A stretch of DNA of 64,000 bases from NCBI GenBank assembly GCA_001600415.1, contig BCJX01000001.1, forward strand, positions 408,365 through 472,364, in the 5' to 3' direction. Below the pieces are notes generated by a model that was given only the letters and a program-made list of their open reading frames with translations, ran no database searches and had not been told where the DNA came from. This document shows, piece after piece, positions 1-10,043 of this stretch. Position 1 is the first letter of the stretch. Each line of letters begins with the position of its first letter. This stretch comes from Pascua guehoae. Taxonomy: Eukaryota > Basidiomycota > Tremellomycetes > Trichosporonales > Trichosporonaceae. Position numbers and translations under genes: made by a program.

Positions 1-59
1 TGTTGAAATGTTTGAATGCTGATGCTGTAAACGGCTGGCTACTAGCTCTCGGGGCGTGG

Positions 60-310
60 TCTCTCGGCGGGATGTTCTGGTGTGGTGGTGTCTTGTTTAG
101 AGGGGTGGGTGTCTCGATGCCATTGTAGGTGGGGTAGGTGTCTGGGTGCCACGTTTGTCGTGTGGGTATTTCTATGTTTATGTATTTCTCTCTACCGTGG
201 TTGGCAAGGTGGGTGTCTCGATGAGGTGGGAGGATGATGGGTGTCTCGATGCCATGGGAGGCGGAAGGGCGTCTCGATATTGTGGGTGGCGGGATGGGTC
301 TCTCGTTGCA
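60..310. repeat. GGGTGTCTCG-rich block at the distal end of array A
   Basis: The stretch carries repeated copies of a motif close to GGGTGTCTCGATG within G/T-rich sequence. Similar GGTGTCTCG copies lie at 40,090-40,470 beyond the array downstream of gene F, and a related GGTTTCTC-rich block lies at 8,200-8,580 beyond the array of gene B. In all three cases the block sits on the far side of the mini-exon array from the kinase gene. No gene is evident. It may mark the transcript end or a boundary of the duplicated segment; that is inference. Confidence 0.4.
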
Positions 311-339
311 TGGCGGCGTGCTACTGCGCACTCTCCGCC

Positions 340-1320
340 CGAAGGTAGTCGTTACTCATCTCTCCCAAGCCAGCTCGAGGAGGCATTGTCCGTTGCATTA
401 TAAGACTAATGGTCAGCGTTGGGGTAATCTTCAATCGCCTGGTCGCTCACATGTAATGGGGCCAGCCCAGCACCCAAGTCCCGCTTGGGCGTCCGATGTT
501 GGTGATTATAGAGTACTGCTGGTCAGCGAGGCTACTTCAACGCGTCATTCAACGACTCACTTGTATTGAGGGCCAGCCTTACATCCGAGTCCAGCTTGAA
601 CCACATGATCATACGACACTGCTGGTCAGCGAGGCCGCTTCTACACGCCGTTCAGCGACTCACATGTAAAGAGGGCCAGCCTCACAACCAAGTCCAGCTT
701 GGGGGTCCAGTGTTAATGATTATAATGTACTGTTGGTCAGCGACAATGCTTCACTCTCATCCAGCGACTCACAAGTAAAGAGGCCCAGCCTCGCACAAGC
801 CCAGCTTGCGTCTCGGTGATTATTACGTGCTGCTTGTTAGCGGGGCTGCTGTCACGCACAATCTAGTCGCTCACAAGTAAAGACGACCAGCCTCGCACCC
901 TTCGAGCCCAGCTCGCACGTCGGTGATTATGATGTGCTGCTGGTCAGCCAGGATACTTCAATATCTAATCCAGCGACTCACATGTAAAGAGGACCAGCCT
1001 CGCACCCTCCAAGCCCAGCTTGTACGTCGGTAATTGTAATGCGCTGTTGTTAGCACGGTTGCTGTTGCGCACGATCCAATCGGACAACTCACGTGTATAG
1101 AGAACCAGCCTCTCACCCTCCAAGCCCAGCTTGCACCTCGGTAATTATAATGTGCTGCCTGTTAGCAGGGTTGCTACTGCGCACGATCCAGTCCAGCAAC
1201 TCACAAGTATAGAGGACCGGCCTCACACCCTCCAAGCCCAGCTTGCACAACGCTGATCGTAATGAGCTGCTTGTTAGCGGGGCTGCTGTTGAACATGATC
1301 GAGTCACTCACTCGTAACAC
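340..1320 (-). repeat. Mini-exon/mini-intron array downstream of kinase A
   Basis: At least nine units with a period of about 102-111 bp. On the minus strand each unit has a donor-like GTGAGTCG or GTGAGCG, about 35 nt of variable sequence, a CTGACCAGCAG or CTAACARGCAG branch-acceptor block, and about 60 nt of exon-like sequence. The exon-like part has a TATAATYACC motif and two short hairpins with CTGG in the loop. Donor-like CTCAC signals on the plus strand occur near 448, 556, 658, 767, 869, 977, 1088, 1199 and 1310. Exon-like segments contain stops and vary in length, so coding is unlikely. The array has the same orientation as gene A and starts about 400 nt after its stop codon, so it could be a spliced 3' UTR or a separate non-coding transcript. 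Confidence 0.7.
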
Positions 1321-1364
1321 CCTCGTCCTTTTTTTGGTGCCCTCGCGGGCTTTTCTTGTTTTCT

Positions 1365-1367
<3 letters not shown>

Positions 1368-1419
<52 letters not shown>
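1368..1419. repeat. 52-nt poly(T) run
   Basis: An uninterrupted run of 52 T on the plus strand, which is poly(A) on the coding strand of gene A. It lies between the gene A stop codon and the first mini-exon unit. It could be a slippage-prone homopolymer, a genomic poly(A) tail left by a retroposition event, or an assembly length error. Confidence 0.9.
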
Positions 1420-1420
<1 letters not shown>

Positions 1421-1431
1421 TTCCCTTCCTG

Positions 1432-1444
1432 CTCTAGGACGAGC
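1432..1444 (-). promoter_or_regulatory. Conserved 3'-flank element of gene A
   Basis: The plus-strand sequence CTCTAGGACGAGC recurs as CTCAGGACGAGC near 9,732 (gene B) and 33,974 (gene E), each about 270-310 nt after the kinase stop codon. A common position and sequence suggests a conserved 3' UTR or processing element, although shared ancestry alone could explain it. Confidence 0.45.
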
Positions 1445-1717
1445 TGCAAGACGTCCTCAAGCCTGGGTGCCCAAGCCAAGCGAGAGTAGTCGAGCAGCGC
1501 CAAAGGTGGGTGGTCGGCCTGGTGAAAGCCGAGCACAGCCACAGAGCAGGAATCCTACGCATCCGCGGCCGGGGTTGAAGGTAAATGGCCGAATGGTCGG
1601 ATACGCAAGACGGTACGGGGTAAATGGCGACATGTCTACCGAGGTTCAAGGTGGGGTAGACGATGCCGCGGTACCGGGGAGGAGGGGGTGTGGACGGGAG
1701 AGGCGCGTCGCAAAAGT

Positions 1718-4648
1718 CTAACCGCGCTTGAAGCCGCGGAAGACCTTGCGGACGCGGTCCACTGCACCGCGGAAGCCCGTGCGCTTGCCCTTGCGCACGG
1801 CGTCGGCGGCCTCCGGGTGCGTGTTGCCGTCCACCAAGACCCATGACTGGACAATGTTCGTCGCAGCCAGGGCAATGAGGTCGGCAGGTGACAGTGCCTC
1901 GGCCTGGGAGGTTGTCGTTGAGAGTGCCACCAGACTCTCGTTCCCAGTGCCAGCGTCAGCCACGACGGTCGAGACGCTGGCGTTGCCGAAATGCTCCCAA
2001 GGAACAGGTCCCGGGGGGCGTGGCACGACGTCGGGGGTCGACTCCTCCTCGAGGAACGTGAGGAGGGAGACGACGGAGGACCCAACGCTTGGGGGGCGCG
2101 GTGCCAGCGCCAGGTCGGAGTCGTTCCAAGCACGCTCGCTGGGGTAGTCGTGGTGCGAGGTGCTGGAGGGCAAACGAGACTCCGAGCTTTCGACGTCCGC
2201 CTGCGACCGGTCGTCGGTGCCGTTGACGACGAGCTCCTCCTCGCGGAGTGAAATGTCGCCAGTTGGCAGTGGCACCGTGGCGGGGTCGATGTAGGTGCCG
2301 TTGACGACGAGCTCGTCCTCGCGGAGCGAGCTGTCGCCGGATGGCAGTGGCACCTGGGCGGGGTCGAGGTTGGCGCCGTTGACGACGAGCTCCTCCTCGC
2401 GGAGAGAGCTGTCGCCTGATGGCAATGGCACCATCGTGGGGTCGACACCGCCCGACCTCGACGTTTGGTCGGCGCCGTTGACAGCGAGCTCCCCCCCGCG
2501 GGGAGAGCTGCTGCCGGTTGGCAGTGGCGCCGTGTCCGGCACAGGGGGCGAGGGGGCGCATGGGGCCTGCGCCGGACGAGGGGAGACGGAGCCGGATCGA
2601 CCTTCTGGCTCTGCCGACAGGGCGGTGGATTCCGCGCCATCAGCAGTGTCACCAAAGACACCCCCGAGGTTGAGGTCGAGCGGGGGGCCAAAGAGGTCGA
2701 GCGTCCAAGGGGACGCGGCGTCCGTCGCACCGCCACTGAGGGCAGGCAGTGCGGGGAGGAAGCCAAGCCCGTGGTTGACGGAGGCACCGAGGTTGAGGAG
2801 CGGTGCCGGGCTGGCGTTGTGGGCGGGGGCAGGAGCCTCGGAACTGAGGTTAACCGAGGGGGCAGAGGAGGCCGTGTCGGGGCCGAGGTTAACCGACACG
2901 GCTGGGGCGGGCGAGGGCGCACGGGCCGCGTCGTTGGACGCCGATGGAACGACGGCATCCAAGGTCGGCGGCGTAGAGGGTGCGCCCGGCGCCGGAAGGG
3001 CGGGGGGCGAGGGCGACGCCACAGGCGGGGCGCTGCCCTCCAGGGGGACGACCGCCACCGGGGTGTGGGCAATGGCCTCCACAACCGCCGGCGGGGGCAG
3101 GACGACGGGACCTACGGGGAGAGTCACTGGGCTGGCCTCCTCCCCGCTGGACGCCAGCTTGTCTTCGAGGGCCTAAACAAGTGTCAGTATGTTGTTTTCA
3201 CATTGTACATTGCACACGTTGAAACTCACGACCAGCTCTTCGACCACGTCGGTCATGGCGGGGCGCAACTCGGGATCCGCCTGGCACATCGCCTTGACGA
3301 GTGCCTTCACTGCAAGGTCAGTTTTGGTTTTCTTTCTTCCACTCCATTTCTCCCACATCCACTTGCTACACTCACTCGGCGGCCCAAGTGGGCTCTGCCA
3401 CACCGCGTGGTCCCAGTCCTCGTCGTCCGTCGCGTTGGCCGCGAATCCCCTGAAGCCCGGCGAAAAGGTGGTTCGGACCAGCGTCCAGTAGAAGAAGACG
3501 CCGGTCGAGTAGACGTCCACCTTTGGGCCGTGCTTGCCTCCCACCTCGGGCGCCATGTACGCGCGAGTGCCCGCGCCTATGACGCCCTCCTTGGCGCTCT
3601 CGTCGGTCGAGATCGCCAGTCCCCAATCTCCAACCATCATCGCGCCATCTTTTTGAACAAAAATGTTCCGGGGCTTGATGTCGCGGTGGATGATGCCCTT
3701 GGCGTGGGCCTCCGCAAGGGTGCCGGCGACGCTCCGGACATACCCCAGCACGTCGGCCACACGCCACTCCTCCTCGTCAGTCCTCTCCCGGAAGCTGTCG
3801 AGGTCCCCAAGCTCGCAATACTCCTGGTGGATGAACGCGAAGTTGCGACCACACGAGTGGCCAAGCAACTTCGGAACACCCTCGACGTCCTGGAGCATCT
3901 TGAGCGCCCACACCTCCACTCCCCAGTCGGCAGGTTCCCCCCCCCAGTATCCTTCCCTGTTGACGAAGGCCCTATCCTGTCAGTGGTGTAACAATTGAAG
4001 TGTGAGTACTTACTTGAGCGCCTCTCGGCCTGCCTTCGCCTTGGCAAGGAAGACGCTGCCGAACGCGCCCCGACCGAGTGTGCGGAGGATCTTGAGGCGG
4101 GGGGGTGCGTCCTCGCCCCAAAAGAGTTGCGCCTGGTAGAGACCAAGCTCGTCGCCCTTGAGCTCCAGAGCGCTTTTTGGGTCGCGCTCACGGAGCTCCT
4201 CGAAGCGGCGACGGACGAGCTCCTTCGGGGTGACGACCGCCGGGCCCTGGGCGGCCTGGCCGGTCGTGTCGTCGCCGGTGCGGGGGTTGTCGTGGTGCCC
4301 GCTCGCGACGACGTTGTTGTTGGCCTGCACAGCCTCACGCGCCTGGGTGGCGGGCGAGGGGCGGCCAACGATACCGGCGCCACCGTTGTCGTGGCCGTGG
4401 CGCGCGGCGACCTTGGTTCCTCCGTTGTGGTTGTCGTTGGGGGTGCTGTTGGGGCTGGCCGAGAGCCCCGCGCCCGGGTGCTTGAGCGCGACCTTGTTGA
4501 AACCCCCCGCGGGGTGAAGGCCAGTCGAGGACTGGGCGGGGGGGTGAGTTGCGTTGGAGGGTCCCGGAGCGGCCCCAACAACCTCCTCGTGGCGGGGTAC
4601 CGGCTGACGCGCGGTACCGCTCCCTGCGGAAGAGAGCGTGGGTGCCAT
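1718..4648 (-). CDS. Protein kinase A of the cluster, DWG type
   Basis: Exons are complement(join(1718..3172, 3230..3309, 3376..3972, 4015..4648)), predicting 921 aa. All junctions are GT-AG and keep frame. Seen: a pre-kinase FWGEDAPP motif; a glycine loop LGRGAFGSV near residues 191-199; the ATP lysine K212, whose codon is split by intron 1; HRD at 307-309; DWG in place of DFG at 327-329; and APE at 352-354. The core residues are present, so the kinase is probably active on Ser/Thr, but the substrate is unknown. Exon 4 encodes a tail with four imperfect repeats of about 25 residues (core ELVVNGA) and ends in a basic segment, AVDRVRKVFRGFKRG. There is no signal peptide or membrane span. The start is the ATG after a CAA-repeat leader. 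Exon structure confidence is high; the biological role is not known. Confidence 0.87.
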
Positions 4649-4667
4649 TGTTACTTAGTTTTTGTTT

Positions 4668-4683
4668 TTTTTTGTTGTTGTTG

Positions 4684-4715
<32 letters not shown>

Positions 4716-4718
4716 GGA
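4668..4718 (-). promoter_or_regulatory. CAA/CCA triplet-repeat leader of gene A
   Basis: On the minus strand a run of CCA triplets followed by CAA triplets and an A-rich stretch ends just upstream of the ATG at 4648. Genes B, D and F also have A-rich or CAA-containing leaders. Unstructured CAA leaders are generally associated with efficient ribosome loading; that role here is inferred. Confidence 0.45.
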
Positions 4719-4815
4719 GAGGATGTGTTGAGCAAGGAGTAAACAGCAGCGAGGAGCCTGGCCCACCGTACACCACTGCCAGCCGTCTCACAGAGTCGGG
4801 TGTGACTTGGCTCTC

Positions 4816-4820
4816 ATTGG
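4816..4820 (-). promoter_or_regulatory. CCAAT box of gene A
   Basis: TCCAATGAG on the minus strand, about 168 nt before the ATG, with TGCCAGC nearby on the plus strand (about 4,777). The same pair occurs before genes B, D and E, and CCAAT alone before F. This fits a HAP/NF-Y type site. Confidence 0.5.
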
Positions 4821-4899
4821 ATACCTCACTACGTCTACATCGCATGGTACAGAGGTCCAGAGGCCAATGGCATTGTCCCAAGCAAGATAGGTGACGATG

Positions 4900-7800
4900 G
4901 ATAGGCGCGCTGGGGTTGGTTTTGGGGAGTACTGACCGGTCCTAGGCAGCCGCAGCACCCAGCGTGCAGCAGCCCGTCTGATGGACACCTGGGTTTTGTG
5001 CTTTGGGTAGGTTGGGAGGTCGATTTAGCGTAGGTGGAGTGAGGGTGGGATGGAGAGTGACTGCCACGGTGAACTGCGCATGCTCCAGAATTTTGGCGTT
5101 GCGTGTCGTCATTTCAGGCAGTTTTCGTCAGGTCGTGACGCGTGGCTTCCAGGGTTCAACCAGGGTATATCTTGCCACAGTAAGTGCGGGGCTTGCACGG
5201 GAATCGAGTTTCAGCAGACATTGTGCATTTTCACTGTGCGAAAAACTGACATGCTCGCTTTGCTCCGACCAGGCGAGCCTCATATTGATGATTTTCGCGA
5301 GCTGGATGGTGCACCATTGCAAACAACACTGGAGTATCAGACAGTCAGTGTATCATGTCTGCCCACGTCCAAATTCTTCAAACTGATGTCGACCTCACAT
5401 TCGCCAGGCACCCCTCGCCTTCAAACATCACCCCGTCCGACATTCAGATATCTATGTGCTGTAGCCACAGTAGAGGTAAGAACTCAAAACCCGCAAAGTT
5501 CCTCAGCCCTACACTGCCGCGATCAGAATCGGTAGGGAAGCACATACGGCCTATTCAAATCCGAGATGACCAAAGCCGCGCCTCCATATTGTCATCATCG
5601 CGAGTACTGAGGCAGCGCGGCTCTCCCGATCGCATGCCCCATGTGCAACGTCATCTGCCACACTGCCTCACCCTGCTCATCCGCCACAACCACCACTCTC
5701 GCACAACAAGCTCAAGCTTTACCCACCTGCAAAACCGGGTCCCGCTGACGTTACATGACGTAACGGTACCGTTTACTTGGGCCACCACAGAATTGGTGCA
5801 GCGTATGTGCTCTCCTTGGCCACCCATCCGTATCCATCAAGCGGCTTGGGCAATCTGGGCCTGGCGATTGCGAGTTGCTCAAGATCTCAGTTTTGAACTT
5901 TGGAGAATTCGAACTCGGACCTGGTCGATGAATCCTGTTTGCGATTATTGTTGCTCACTGCTCTCCAGAAGGTTGCAACCCACGTCTCTACGAGCCGCAC
6001 ACAACACACATCTACTGCTTCTCCTGTCCAGCATGCGGGAATCATAGATTTCCCAGTGCTGCTCCATGCCACAGGGTGTGTGCCGCACCACTTCACTGAC
6101 CGACGTCGAGAAGGAATCGAACCTACCAAATATAACTATTATTTTGTAGACGTTGGTGGTGCAAGCCATATCGACTCCAAATGCATAATTGCAGCTACAG
6201 CAGTCCCGTTTGAAGTGGGTGAACACATCAACGCAGTTGCAGCGTACAAACAATGAAATGGAGCAAGGCAGCCTGCCATGGGAGGTGTAATGGATTTTGC
6301 CATAGGTGAGCTGCTGGGGTTCTCCTCGTACCTATTAATATTGCTCACGGGGTCACTAGATAACCTTCTCTCATCGCCATATTTCGTGTAGAAGGAAAGC
6401 CAATGCGTGGATGTGCCCGACTGTGTTTGCACAAATCCACGAAAATAGTGTGAATAATATTCCAGCATGGTCCAGGACAGCAGTTCGCTCTGGTTGACTT
6501 GGCAAAATATTCCCCGCGCAGAATCGAACCGTTCCACAATTTTGCTGGGCTAGAGGAGCGTATCTTCGTCCGACATCCGGGTCCATACAACTGAAATCCA
6601 TCTGGAGCCTACATCGTGATCAAGTATGTTTCGGTATGTGAATAAATTCAAACGGCAACCTTGGTGGCCGTATGATACGCAGAGCACTATGTCCGAACAA
6701 GATTGCCGTTCAAAATTATTTCCAGACTCCACCAGCCCGGGGCTCGAACGGGGATGTCCTATGTGCATGCAGTGTGCATCGTCCGACGTTGCCGGTGATG
6801 TCCCAACTGCGTATGTACAGCGGACCGGCTTCCATGCACCTGTTACCACGAGCTTGTCCACGGTCCGTTGACAGTTTGACCCAACTGCCACTCCCACCTG
6901 CGCCCCGTCTGTATGGCATGCGCGTGGTTTTGCTTCCACCCCTCTGGTACCTTAACGACGAAATATTCGGTGGCATTAATCCCAATTTCTGGAGGTTCGC
7001 ACAACGCACAGCGTTTGCCTCCGACATCGCTCGGCTACGCCAGGCCAAACTGCTCGGCACTGGCGACATCTCGGCAGAAAAACTTGAGAAGGCTGGGCGC
7101 AAAGCCCGTCCGATGAGCACTGCCCCATACACTCCCACGCGTGTCGCCTGGCAATTGCATGCCTTTGCTGCCGTTGTTCAAATTTTCGTGCCACTGTCTG
7201 ACCATTTCTGAAATGCCGGTAGCGCCGTCACGCGGCAGCGTACCGTGGCGGCCTACCGTCACTGTAGGCACTGGAAATTAAATACGTATGAGCAGTCCAA
7301 GGCTGGACGTACTGGGAGACTTGACGCCGCCTACCAGCGTATGGCCATTGCGGGGTAGTTAGTCGTTTGGCGAGGTGTCACCGTGTGGCTGCTGGACTTT
7401 GAACACATTGCCAAAATGGAAACTGACAGCAGCCGAGGATGTATGACTGTTCTTGGGCACGCTCTACCCTATATTTGAGAAGACTCTAGTCTGTCTTTGC
7501 GCACACTCTAGTCGCTGCTTGAGAACACGCTGCTGTGTTCTATCGAACACTCTACTTCATCACTGTACACGTTCTACGATTTGGCTCTCGAGGCCAGCTC
7601 AAAGGTCGCCAGCTCTACTTCCTACACAAAGACTCGTTTCTGGTCAGCCAATGTACTCCTTGTCCAATCTTGTCCCTCTTCCTTGCCCCTCTTCCTCTTC
7701 TCTTTCCATCTCTCCTGACCTCGCGCGCGTCATTCGGAATCCGAGAATCGTTGTCGTCCCCTCGTTTGCACACGGGTTCTTGCCTTCTTGTGAGCACCAC
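4900..7800. other. Intergenic stretch, no convincing gene
   Basis: Several open frames of 80-230 codons overlap on both strands, and none has a recognisable domain. The most protein-like is the plus-strand frame 5900-6256 (118 codons, upstream of an in-frame stop), but an equally plausible frame runs antisense at 6139-6537. A B-box-like GGGCTCGAACGGGGA near 6,738 suggests a decayed tRNA-derived element. I assign no gene here. Confidence 0.4.
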
Positions 7801-8179
7801 TGCAATTATAGACCGTAGTCTTACGGATGAATGATCACCAGGCGGCATATGTCTCGACTCGTTCCGCTCGGTCCACTCGCGTCCCCGTTTCGTCGCCAGG
7901 AGTGGGCCACTTCCCGTGTTCCACGCGCCCGTGCCTGCTGGTCAGCATTCCCAGTTTGTCCGTCAAATGGCCACTCACGAGTACATCGCTGGCCAAGTAC
8001 CGCCTTCTCCTCTCGTCGGATGCTGCGCGCTCTGCTCACTCGGTATAGCTTTCTCTGTCGGTTTGCGCGTGCTGGATGCGGGTTAGCGGGGTTGTCGTGA
8101 GCGAATGGTGACTTATCATTGTGCTCAATGGACGTTGTTGCTCTGACTGTTGCTCTGTCGTCAGCGAAGCGTGACTGTT

Positions 8180-8580
8180 GCAGCCCAAGAACGGCCCATG
8201 GATGACGGTATCGGTTTCTCACATGACGGCAATTTCGTCAAACGATTGCGGCGGACTGTTGGAGGATTTCCGGGTTTCTCAGCGGATGGCAGGACCTCGG
8301 ATGGCGCAGGTTTCTCGAAGGATGAACGGTTTCTCGGTGGGTTCTGGGCCTCGCGGTCGGTCGTGCGTGTCTCAAAGAGTGGTGGAGTGCTTCGCAGTGG
8401 ATTGTGGGTTTCATGAGGGTTAGCGGGTTTCACACAAGTTGGCTGGTTTCACAGACTATGTTGGGCTGCCTGTGGCAAGAGCGGTCGCAAAGAGTGGTGT
8501 GTTTCTGGATGGTGGGGTTCATGAATGTTAGCGGGTTTCACACGAGTTGGCTGGTTTCACAGACTGTGGTGGGTTGAGGG
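8180..8580. repeat. GGTTTCTC/GGTTTCAC-rich block with a direct repeat
   Basis: The motif GGTTTCTC recurs at irregular spacing from about 8,210. A roughly 45-bp segment containing GTTAGCGGGTTTCACAC and GGCTGGTTTCACAGACT occurs twice, near 8,418 and 8,526. It lies distal to the array downstream of gene B, as the GGGTGTCTCG block does for genes A and F. Confidence 0.5.
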
Positions 8581-8629
8581 TTGCTGTCTCGGTCGTGCGT
8601 TCTCGTACTTGTCGTCAGTGTTGCGCTTG

Positions 8630-9680
8630 TCGTACTAGCCTCATGACCAACTTAACTACCAAGGCCTGCTCGCCAGTCCAGCTTGCACGGTCGCTAGTAT
8701 GGAATGTAACCTGCTGGTCAGTGTCTGTGTTGATATCACCTCGCCGTTTCCACATTAGAGGGCCAGCCCCGTGTGCGGCGAAGTGAGGCTCGGCAGATCT
8801 GCCGTGTTCGATTATACGCTGCTGTTAGCTGTGGCCTTTGGGAGATAGTGGTCGCGTGACTCACAAGAGTCGTACTCGGAATGATCCCCATCTGCTTCGC
8901 TCCGTATTGTCTATTATTGCGGTGAGGCCAGCTCGCACGATCGGTGCTTGATTATAAGGAGAGAGTCAGCGTTGTTCTGTCGGTGCCGTGTGACGCACAG
9001 GTTTTGGGAAATAGCCTCCTTCTACAACCATCTTGTCTGCTCCCTCGTGTTCATTATTGTTGCGAGTCCAGCTCGCACGATCCGTACTTGATTATAGCGT
9101 GAGGGTCAGCTTTGTTTTGCGGGCTTTCGTGTGACGCACAAGGGTTTGGAAATATCCTTCAACCACAATCATCTCCTCGTGTTCATTATTGTCGCGAGTC
9201 TCGCTCGCACGATCCGTAATAGCGTGAGGGTCAGTTTTGTTTTGTGGGGTTTCGGGTGACGCACAAGGGTTTGGAAATAGCCTTCAAATACGACCCTCTT
9301 GTCTGCTGCTAGTGTTCATTATTGTTGTCGAGTCCGACTCGCACGATCGGTACTTGATGATTATCTGAGGATGAGCACTGCTGCGTTGACCGTCCTTTTC
9401 GTGTGACCCTCAAATGTTGAGGACCAGCCTCGCAATCGCGCCCAGATTTGCACCCTCGCTGTTGTCCATTATTGTGGCGAGTCCAGCTTGCACGGTTCGT
9501 ATTTGTTTATAGGCTGAAGGTTAGTTTTGACGTTGGTGCAGTTGTGATCGTGTGACTCACAAGAGTTGATGACCAGCATCCCAATCAAGCCCAGCTTGAT
9601 GTCACGGTATTGTTGATTATAGTCGCTGGTGGTCAGCGTTGTCCAGTCTATTGTCAAGAACTCACATTTAAACGGGACCA
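8630..9680 (-). repeat. Mini-exon/mini-intron array downstream of kinase B
   Basis: About seven units with a period of 100-155 bp and donor-like signals near 8,860, 8,993, 9,132, 9,256, 9,400, 9,556 and 9,660. Units nearest gene B keep canonical GTGAGT donors, while several distal ones have GTGCGTC in the donor position. Exon-like segments carry the TATAATCA motif and paired hairpins. One unit near 9,590 has a seven-pair stem, ATCAAGC with GCTTGAT, and a second stem, GATG with CATC. The array has the same orientation as gene B, starting about 380 nt after its stop codon. Confidence 0.65.
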
Positions 9681-9731
9681 GCCCGCGGGTGCCCCAAGGG
9701 GCTTTTACGTAGAGAGGTTTCCCAACCTCCT

Positions 9732-9743
9732 CTCAGGACGAGC
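9732..9743 (-). promoter_or_regulatory. Conserved 3'-flank element of gene B
   Basis: CTCAGGACGAGC on the plus strand, about 300 nt after the gene B stop codon, matching the elements after genes A and E in sequence and position. Confidence 0.45.
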
Positions 9744-10043
9744 GGCGATTCGAGTTGTCGTTGAGCACGAGCTTGTATGACCAAGTCAAGCTGAGCTGTC
9801 GAAATCGCGGCGCCTGGGGTCGCATCTCGGCGGGTTGAAATGGGCGAGAGGGACAGAAGAGGTCTTCAGAGCAACTCGAGCTGGGTTGTCGGCAGAGTAA
9901 CGCAGAGGCCAGGGTGTCGGTCGAGTTGATGAACGGTACGGGTTGAGAACGAAATGTCGACTGTTGGAGTTGGAGCCAAGTTTGTCGACGATATCGCAGT
10001 ACCGGGGAGTGGGGCAAGTGTCGAGAGACTGCCTGCGCAATGC

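Noticed and set aside
1..60. Telomere or subtelomeric end at the left edge
   Set aside because: No telomeric hexamer-type repeats are visible; the G/T-rich block is a different motif.
340..1320. CRISPR-like array
   Set aside because: Units are not short identical repeats separated by unique spacers; they carry eukaryotic splice signals, and there are no cas genes.
1636..3176. Long open frames on both strands overlapping the tail exon of gene A
   Set aside because: They are shadows created by GC-rich repeats; only the minus frame joined by introns to the kinase domain ends in the family motif.
5355..6047. 230-codon plus-strand ORF
   Set aside because: No domain, low-information composition, several competing frames on both strands and no splice support.
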